A DNA stretch of 35,615 bases from Candidatus Nomurabacteria bacterium (lineage in GTDB: Bacteria; Patescibacteriota; Minisyncoccia; Phycocordibacterales; UBA9973): positions 1 through 35,615 of the forward strand of contig JAPLXQ010000009.1 in assembly GCA_026395995.1 (NCBI GenBank), read 5' to 3'. Below the pieces are notes generated by a model. It made no database searches and was not told the origin of the DNA. It worked only from the letters and a program-made list of their open reading frames with translations. Position numbers and translations under genes: made by a program. The first letter of the stretch is position 1; each line of letters opens with the position of its first letter. Positions 31,797 to 35,615 of this stretch are shown one piece after another.

Positions 31797-32378
31797 ATGG
31801 CTCAAAAAACAATTGGTTTATTATTTGGTTCTTTCAACCCTATTCACAATGGTCATTTGACGATGGCACTAGATGTGGCTGATACTTATCCTGAAATTGA
31901 TGAAATTTGGTTTGTCGTCTCCCCTCAAAACCCAGACAAGCTAAACAATAAAATGCTTCACGAAGACCATCGTTTTAAAATGGTTGAACTCGCAGTAAGA
32001 CCTCACAAAAAATTAAATGCTTCTAATATAGAATTCAATTTACCAAGACCCTCTTTTACTATTAAAACTTTAGAGAAATTAAAAAAAGAATATCCTGAAA
32101 ATAAATTCGTTCTTATTTTTGGCAGTGACGTTATAAACAATCTTCCAAAATGGGAAAGCTATGAAGAAATATGTGAATTCCCTATTATTGGATTAGTCAG
32201 AGATGAGGAGACAATACTTCCAGAATTACAAGAAGCGATTATGGATTTAAAATTATTTAATAGTCGAGTAATCCTATCTTCGACCCAAGTCCGAGAATTA
32301 CTCGAAGGTAAACAACCGATAGATAGATTATTACCAGATGAAGTTATCAAATATATAGAAGATAACAAATTATTTTAA
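31797..32378 (+). CDS. nadD: Nicotinate-nucleotide adenylyltransferase
   Basis: NadD adenylates NaMN to NaAD. The nucleotidyltransferase motif FGSFNPIHNGH (H17-x-G-H20) and the C-terminal LSSTQVRELL motif (ISSTxIR type) are present, plus FVLIFGSDVINNLPKWESYEEI. The length (193) is typical. It is followed after 20 nt by the ADP-ribose hydrolase, so the two are probably co-transcribed. Confidence 0.95.
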   Translation: MAQKTIGLLFGSFNPIHNGHLTMALDVADTYPEIDEIWFVVSPQNPDKLNNKMLHEDHRFKMVELAVRPHKKLNASNIEFNLPRPSFTIKTLEKLKKEYPENKFVLIFGSDVINNLPKWESYEEICEFPIIGLVRDEETILPELQEAIMDLKLFNSRVILSSTQVRELLEGKQPIDRLLPDEVIKYIEDNKLF

Positions 32379-32398
32379 TAAATGTTAATATAAAAAAT

Positions 32399-33283
32399 AT
32401 GGAAAAAATAGAAAATAAAGATAATTTAAATATAGAATTAATAAAAGATTTTGAAATATATTTAGAAAATAAATTTAAAGAACCACACAAAAAATGTAGA
32501 CATGAAAAGCATGTAAGCTATCCTGACAGATTCTCTGTGTCCGATGAGCAGATCTCTTGGAGTACTCCCTATCCAGAATACAATCCTTCTTATTTTTTAC
32601 ATGATGATGTAATAAATAATGATATAACTATATGTGAAAATGGATGGGCTGATCCAGAAGACATAACCAAAATTAATCATAAACTAAAAAGTCTTGAAGG
32701 TGAAATAAAATTCAATGAATTAAATCAGCCAATTAATCCTAAGGGACGAACCGGTATTAAAGGCAGAGGTTTACTAGGTAAATGGGGTCCCAATCTAGCT
32801 GTCGATGCTGTAATAACTAGAATAAATAAAGATTCTGGGTTACTTGAAGTTATTTTAATAGAAAGAAGTGATAATGGTGAACCAGCTTTTCCAGGAGGAA
32901 TGGTAGATGGAAATGAACTAACAAAAGAATCTAGAGAAAGAGAACTAGAGGAAGAGTGTAAATTAAAAATGGATTTATCAAATGCTGATGAATTTTTTAG
33001 TGGTTATATTGATGACTTTAGAAATACTGATAATGCCTGGATAGAAGGTGTCGCTGGACACCTTCATCTTGATGAAAAAAATAGTGAGAATGTTATTCCG
33101 ATTGGAAGTGATGACGCAAAAACTGCAAAATGGGTAGCTCTCGACAATAAAATCATAGATCGATTGACTGCCAATATTAATTTAGTGGCTTTAAAAATGA
33201 TTCTCAAGTTTTATAAAAAAAATACTATGCCAAATTCTACTAAAACACAATTAGAAGATATTTTTAAACAATATTTGAAATAA
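32399..33283 (+). CDS. NUDT9-type ADP-ribose pyrophosphatase (Nudix)
   Basis: This would hydrolyse ADP-ribose to AMP and ribose 5-phosphate. The Nudix box is complete, G167-x5-E173-x7-R181-E-L-x-E185-E186. Around it are features of the human NUDT9/TRPM2 family rather than of short bacterial ADPRases: YPDRFSVSDEQISW and PEYNP near residues 41-63, GWADP (82-86), NPKGRTGIKGRGLLGKWGPN (113-132) and GYIDDFRNTDNAW (202-214). The catalytic acids lost in vertebrate TRPM2 are kept, so it should be active. The length is 294. It follows nadD closely. Many bacteria also carry such proteins, so direct transfer from eukaryotes is not implied. Confidence 0.88.
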   Translation: MEKIENKDNLNIELIKDFEIYLENKFKEPHKKCRHEKHVSYPDRFSVSDEQISWSTPYPEYNPSYFLHDDVINNDITICENGWADPEDITKINHKLKSLEGEIKFNELNQPINPKGRTGIKGRGLLGKWGPNLAVDAVITRINKDSGLLEVILIERSDNGEPAFPGGMVDGNELTKESRERELEEECKLKMDLSNADEFFSGYIDDFRNTDNAWIEGVAGHLHLDEKNSENVIPIGSDDAKTAKWVALDNKIIDRLTANINLVALKMILKFYKKNTMPNSTKTQLEDIFKQYLK

Positions 33284-33309
33284 TCTTTTAAATAGTATAT
33301 AAAACATAT

Positions 33310-33396
33310 GGAGGTGTGACTGAGTGATTTAAGGTACTTGTTTCGAAAACAAGCGTGCGGGCAACCGCACCGTGAGTTTAAATCTCACCACCTCCG
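33310..33396 (+). tRNA. tRNA-Ser (CGA)
   Basis: The acceptor GGAGGTG pairs with CACCTCC; the anticodon arm is CTTGT-TTCGAAA-ACAAG with CGA; the long variable arm GTGCGG-GCAA-CCGCAC is the class II signature; the T arm is GTGAG/CTCAC. CCA is not encoded. Confidence 0.93.
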
Positions 33397-33426
33397 CAAT
33401 ACAACATAATTAATAAAAAGTCTGTG

Positions 33427-33461
33427 AGCCACAATTTAATAGAATTTATTCTTTTGTGGCT
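33427..33461 (+). repeat. Hairpin downstream of tRNA-Ser
   Basis: AGCCACAA (33427-33434) pairs with TTGTGGCT (33454-33461) around an AT-rich loop. No T-run follows, so termination is uncertain. From here to 33543 the gap is unusually GC-rich and holds another hairpin, TTTTGTC/GACAAAA (33513-33530). Confidence 0.5.
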
Positions 33462-33543
33462 ACAAATAATTTCTCGCCGTCGCTCGAAATTTTCGCAGCC
33501 CGCCCCTCGTGGTTTTGTCTACTGACAAAACATCACTACGGTC

Positions 33544-33595
33544 GTCACAAAATACAAAAAAAGCCCACTGCTGGGCTTTTTTTGTATTTTGTGAC
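33544..33595. repeat. 52-bp palindrome overlapping the tRNA-Glu 3' end; acts as its terminator
   Basis: Two perfect 24-bp arms (33544-33567 and 33572-33595) surround CTGC. The core AGCCCA/TGGGCT with seven T is a strong terminator on both strands. The outer part extends the symmetry through ACAAAATA and GTCAC into the last four bases of the tRNA gene. Confidence 0.85.
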
Positions 33596-33663
33596 CCTAC
33601 AGAGAATCGAACTCTGATTACCGCCTTGAAAAGGCGATGTCCTAACCGTTAGACGATAGGGCC
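33592..33663 (-). tRNA. tRNA-Glu (TTC)
   Basis: On the - strand the acceptor GGCCCTA pairs with TAGGGTC; the anticodon arm is TCGCC-TTTTCAA-GGCGG with TTC; the T arm is CAGAG-TTCGATT-CTCTG; the D arm is GTCT/GGAC. CCA is not encoded. Confidence 0.93.
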
Positions 33664-33708
33664 AAATACTTACTGAGTTATCATAGCATTTTTTTAACAA
33701 AAAGCAAT

Positions 33709-33738
33709 AAAAAATCCTCACAATTATATTAGCGAGGA
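33709..33738 (-). terminator. Terminator of the lipoprotein gene
   Basis: On the - strand TCCTC pairs with GAGGA (33734-33738 with 33715-33719) followed by TTTTTT. It lies 26 nt after the stop codon. Confidence 0.65.
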
Positions 33739-33763
33739 CTTATAGTATCTGACTGGTGACAGT

Positions 33764-34504
33764 TTACTTTTTATAAAAAGTTTTTAGAAATTTCTCTCCA
33801 CAATGCCCATAAAGAATGGAATTTTTTACAAGAATATCCATTCGATCAATTTGTTCAGGTGAAAGATTGATTGTTAACTGGTCACAATTACAGCTGATAA
33901 TATTAATTTCTTGATGAACTTGACTATAAAGGTATACTTGACTTGACCAAGCATTATCTTCATCTTCATAAAACTCTGCAGAAGTTAAGGTTGTATTTTT
34001 ACCAAAAATAACTCGATCATTCATTTGTACTGTATGAACAAATTCATGTATAAGAACAGTTGCTTCTGCATCAAGATCATTAGAAATATTCATAATATTA
34101 TCATTCATCACAATAATAATACGGCCATTTTTTACAAATTCATCTGAATTAAATTTAAAAAGTGCTCTACCAGAATCTAAATTCATGGCGTCATCAATCA
34201 GTAAAAAGAAATGACTACTGTCCAATTGAGTACTACCAGATTTATCAGCAGTGACAACTTTTAATCTAGATAATCCAGAAATAATAACCTTTCTTGAATT
34301 ACTATCTGGAATATAACCACAAAACCAAATAGCTCTTGTAATAACCTCTTGTGCTTTATTTTCTAATAAAACTTTTTGAGAGACCGGTGGTTGAATTACT
34401 ATAGTACTATCTGTATAATTTGTTTGTGCTTTTGGATGGCTTTTAATACATCCACTTATAACAACTACTATCGCTGTTGCTATCATTAATAGAGATTTTT
34501 TCAT
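33764..34504 (-). CDS. Putative lipoprotein with HExxH zinc-peptidase motif, 246 aa
   Basis: The N-terminus is a lipoprotein signal: MKK, a hydrophobic stretch and the lipobox VISGC with Cys19. H153-E-F-V-H157 in AEATVLIHEFVHTVQMND is a zinc-metallopeptidase signature, and EFYEDEDNAW about 25 residues later could give a third, glutamate ligand (gluzincin pattern). The family is not recognised further. It should sit on the outer face of the membrane. There is a strong TTGACA/TATAAT promoter and a terminator, so it is a single-gene unit. Confidence 0.75.
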   Translation of the reverse strand: MKKSLLMIATAIVVVISGCIKSHPKAQTNYTDSTIVIQPPVSQKVLLENKAQEVITRAIWFCGYIPDSNSRKVIISGLSRLKVVTADKSGSTQLDSSHFFLLIDDAMNLDSGRALFKFNSDEFVKNGRIIIVMNDNIMNISNDLDAEATVLIHEFVHTVQMNDRVIFGKNTTLTSAEFYEDEDNAWSSQVYLYSQVHQEINIISCNCDQLTINLSPEQIDRMDILVKNSILYGHCGEKFLKTFYKK

Positions 34505-34571
34505 ATTTTATTTAATTGTGAAGGACTATATGGTCCGTTTAGTTAATACTGAATTTCTGAAATATATTTAT

Positions 34572-34599
34572 ATTATATACTTTTACCATAAAATGTCAA
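34572..34599 (-). promoter_or_regulatory. Promoter of the lipoprotein gene
   Basis: TTGACA (34594-34599), a 16-bp spacer and TATAAT (34572-34577) on the - strand match consensus. Confidence 0.8.
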
Positions 34600-34642
34600 G
34601 GATAGCATCCTGATACAACAATTTTATACTTTTTAACAAAAT

Positions 34643-34672
34643 AAAAATCCCCTATATTAAGGGGATTTTTTG
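34643..34672 (-). terminator. Terminator of the 34673-35407 gene
   Basis: AAAAATCCCC (34643-34652) pairs with GGGGATTTTT (34661-34670); on the - strand the stem ends in a T-run directly after the stop codon. Confidence 0.85.
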
Positions 34673-35407
34673 TTATACATGCAAATGTTGTATTGCATAT
34701 ATAATTGAATTACGAATATATTCAATTGATTTTTTATCAGATTCTTTATTTAAGTCTTCTAAGAAATTAACACTCAACTGGCGAGTCTTAAATTTTGAAG
34801 AATTTAAAATTAGAAGTTTTAGCTTATCAATAATAAACTCATCTTGCATATATTCTGCAGCGATAATTGATGGAATAAATGGATTTTTACTTTTATGATT
34901 ATCTTGTCCCTTTTTTGAATTTTTTATTTGAATACCTACCATAGAACAAAAAGTTCCATTTATAGAATCAAATTTTCCTTTAAAATCATAAGATACAGAT
35001 ATCCATAAATCCACCTTCAGCTTATTGTCAGCATATTCACTACCTTTAAGCACTTTCAAGACTCTTAAATATGGAGTTATATCATGAATTTGTTTTACTA
35101 ATCTATAAACTCGCAATTCAGTATATTCACCTCTTTTTCTATCTTCTATATGTTTCTTTAAAAAACTCTGGAAATCCATACAATTATAATAAGTACTATA
35201 ATCTATTTCATCTTCAGCTTTTTTTTCATTAATATTCCAAAAAAAAGAAACTTCCAACTCAGTCAATCCTGAAAGTTTTTGATAAGGAAAAAATATTTTA
35301 CATTTAACTAGGTTAAAAGTATGGGTTGGAAAAACTTCATAACTTACAATATATTTTGATTTAACAAGAGGTCTCAATTTACTACTTATCACTTCTGGTG
35401 TCCTCAT
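34673..35407 (-). CDS. Hypothetical protein, 244 aa
   Basis: Not recognised. It is a basic, soluble, alpha/beta protein without signal peptide or membrane helix. Visible stretches include KYIVSYEVFPTHTFNLVKCKIFFPY near the N-terminus and helical INEKKAEDEIDYSTYYNCMDFQSFLKKHIEDRK in the middle. It has its own promoter beside the IS end and a terminator, so it is a one-gene unit and probably accessory. Confidence 0.65.
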   Translation of the reverse strand: MRTPEVISSKLRPLVKSKYIVSYEVFPTHTFNLVKCKIFFPYQKLSGLTELEVSFFWNINEKKAEDEIDYSTYYNCMDFQSFLKKHIEDRKRGEYTELRVYRLVKQIHDITPYLRVLKVLKGSEYADNKLKVDLWISVSYDFKGKFDSINGTFCSMVGIQIKNSKKGQDNHKSKNPFIPSIIAAEYMQDEFIIDKLKLLILNSSKFKTRQLSVNFLEDLNKESDKKSIEYIRNSIIYAIQHLHV

Positions 35408-35439
35408 TTTTCATATTTTTAAATAATTTATTTACTCTT

Positions 35440-35468
35440 AAAGTATCACTTTTTATAAAAAAAGTCAA
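35440..35468 (-). promoter_or_regulatory. Promoter of the 34673-35407 gene
   Basis: TTGACT (35463-35468), a 17-bp spacer and TACTTT (35440-35445) on the - strand, 17 bp away from the IS terminal repeat. Confidence 0.65.
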
Positions 35469-35484
35469 TAAAAACGTAATGGTT

Positions 35485-35500
35485 CAATAGCTTGGAATCA
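35485..35500 (+). repeat. IS left terminal inverted repeat
   Basis: CAATAGCTTGGAATCA is the exact inverse of 111-126 and lies 23 bp before the transposase ATG. Confidence 0.7.
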
Positions 35501-35523
35501 CCTAAGGGTTTAATATTAAAAAT

Positions 35524-35615
35524 ATGTCATACACAACAAACAAAAACATGCCAAGAATTAGAAGGGATGCTAGTGACCTTGTAAGGAGAGGTTGGTCGAC
35601 TCGAAAAGTAGCAAG
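35524..35615 (+). CDS. Integrase-core IS transposase, N-terminal fragment cut by the window edge
   Basis: An ATG opens MSYTTNKNMPRIRRDASDLV and continues RRGWSTRKVA to the window end. The MSYTTN start and the RRGWSTRKVAR helix-turn-helix opening match the N-terminus of an integrase-core transposase family common in CPR genomes. It lies just inside a terminal repeat matching the one at 111-126, in the same orientation as the left fragment. Confidence 0.7.
   Translation, partial: MSYTTNKNMPRIRRDASDLVRRGWSTRKVA

Noticed and set aside
1-35615. Whole window as a composite transposon
   Set aside because: The interior is mostly essential housekeeping genes, so two edge IS fragments more likely mark assembly breaks or chance copies.

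Overview
The window is an AT-rich bacterial contig, most likely from a Patescibacteria (CPR) member of the Parcubacteria/Paceibacteria type. The signs are short intergenic gaps, a reduced dcw cluster (mraZ-rsmH-ftsL-ftsI, with ftsA-ftsZ elsewhere), CPR-style families (bS21, a sigma region 4/HARE-HTH protein, a DGR-type reverse transcriptase with a Trp/Asp/Tyr-rich target) and few strong Shine-Dalgarno sites. The standard bacterial code applies, since TGA ends at least one intact gene. No rRNA or CRISPR array was seen. The placement rests on gene content only.

Layout: 1-126 is the 3' end of an integrase-core IS. 247-1368 is a lone hypothetical gene. 1422-4811 (-) is the division cluster, headed by an MraZ operator. 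5039-5464 (+) is hypothetical. 5502-7393 (-) is greA-lysS. 7403-9212 is a decayed diversity-generating retroelement: a broken RT, an Avd-like fragment and a target-like protein. 9360-13267 (-) is an operon of a membrane protein, mltG, a DnaQ-like exonuclease and mnmA. 13338-14490 (-) is a sigma-like/HARE-HTH regulator plus a 33-residue membrane peptide. 14594-16402 (-) is typA and 16557-16904 (-) is hypothetical. 17047-20606 (-) is mreB-holB-frr-rseP. 20644-22617 (+) is a helicase-dead priA, followed by an inserted-looking block (hypothetical gene plus RAYT transposase) bracketed by a 21-bp copy of the priA 3' end. 24338-25738 (-) is hypothetical. 25872-30099 (+) is rpsU-ybeY-ftsA-ftsZ-trxB. 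30103-33283 is an NAD cluster (nadK, pncA, nadD, NUDT9-like ADP-ribose hydrolase). tRNA-Ser(CGA) and tRNA-Glu(TTC) follow, then a lipoprotein with an HExxH motif and a hypothetical gene. 35485-35615 is the 5' end of an IS of the same family as at the left edge, in the same orientation.

How the genes fit together: the core set covers septal wall synthesis and division (FtsI, FtsL, FtsA, FtsZ, MraZ, RsmH, MreB, MltG), translation and RNA maturation (LysS, RRF, TypA, MnmA, YbeY, bS21, GreA), replication (HolB, PriA, exonuclease), membrane proteolysis (RseP) and NAD(P) supply with redox (PncA, NadD, NadK, TrxB, ADP-ribose turnover). Orphan genes sit between these blocks, most with their own consensus sigma70-type promoter and many with a terminator.

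The strongest unexplained theme is palindromic DNA. Hairpin elements lie in frame inside holB (two), priA (two), mnmA and trxB. Others are intergenic: a 41-bp near-perfect palindrome between mreB and holB, a 52-bp one overlapping the 3' end of tRNA-Glu, and REP-like copies flanking the RAYT gene. The second theme is the fossil retroelement at 7.4-9.2 kb.
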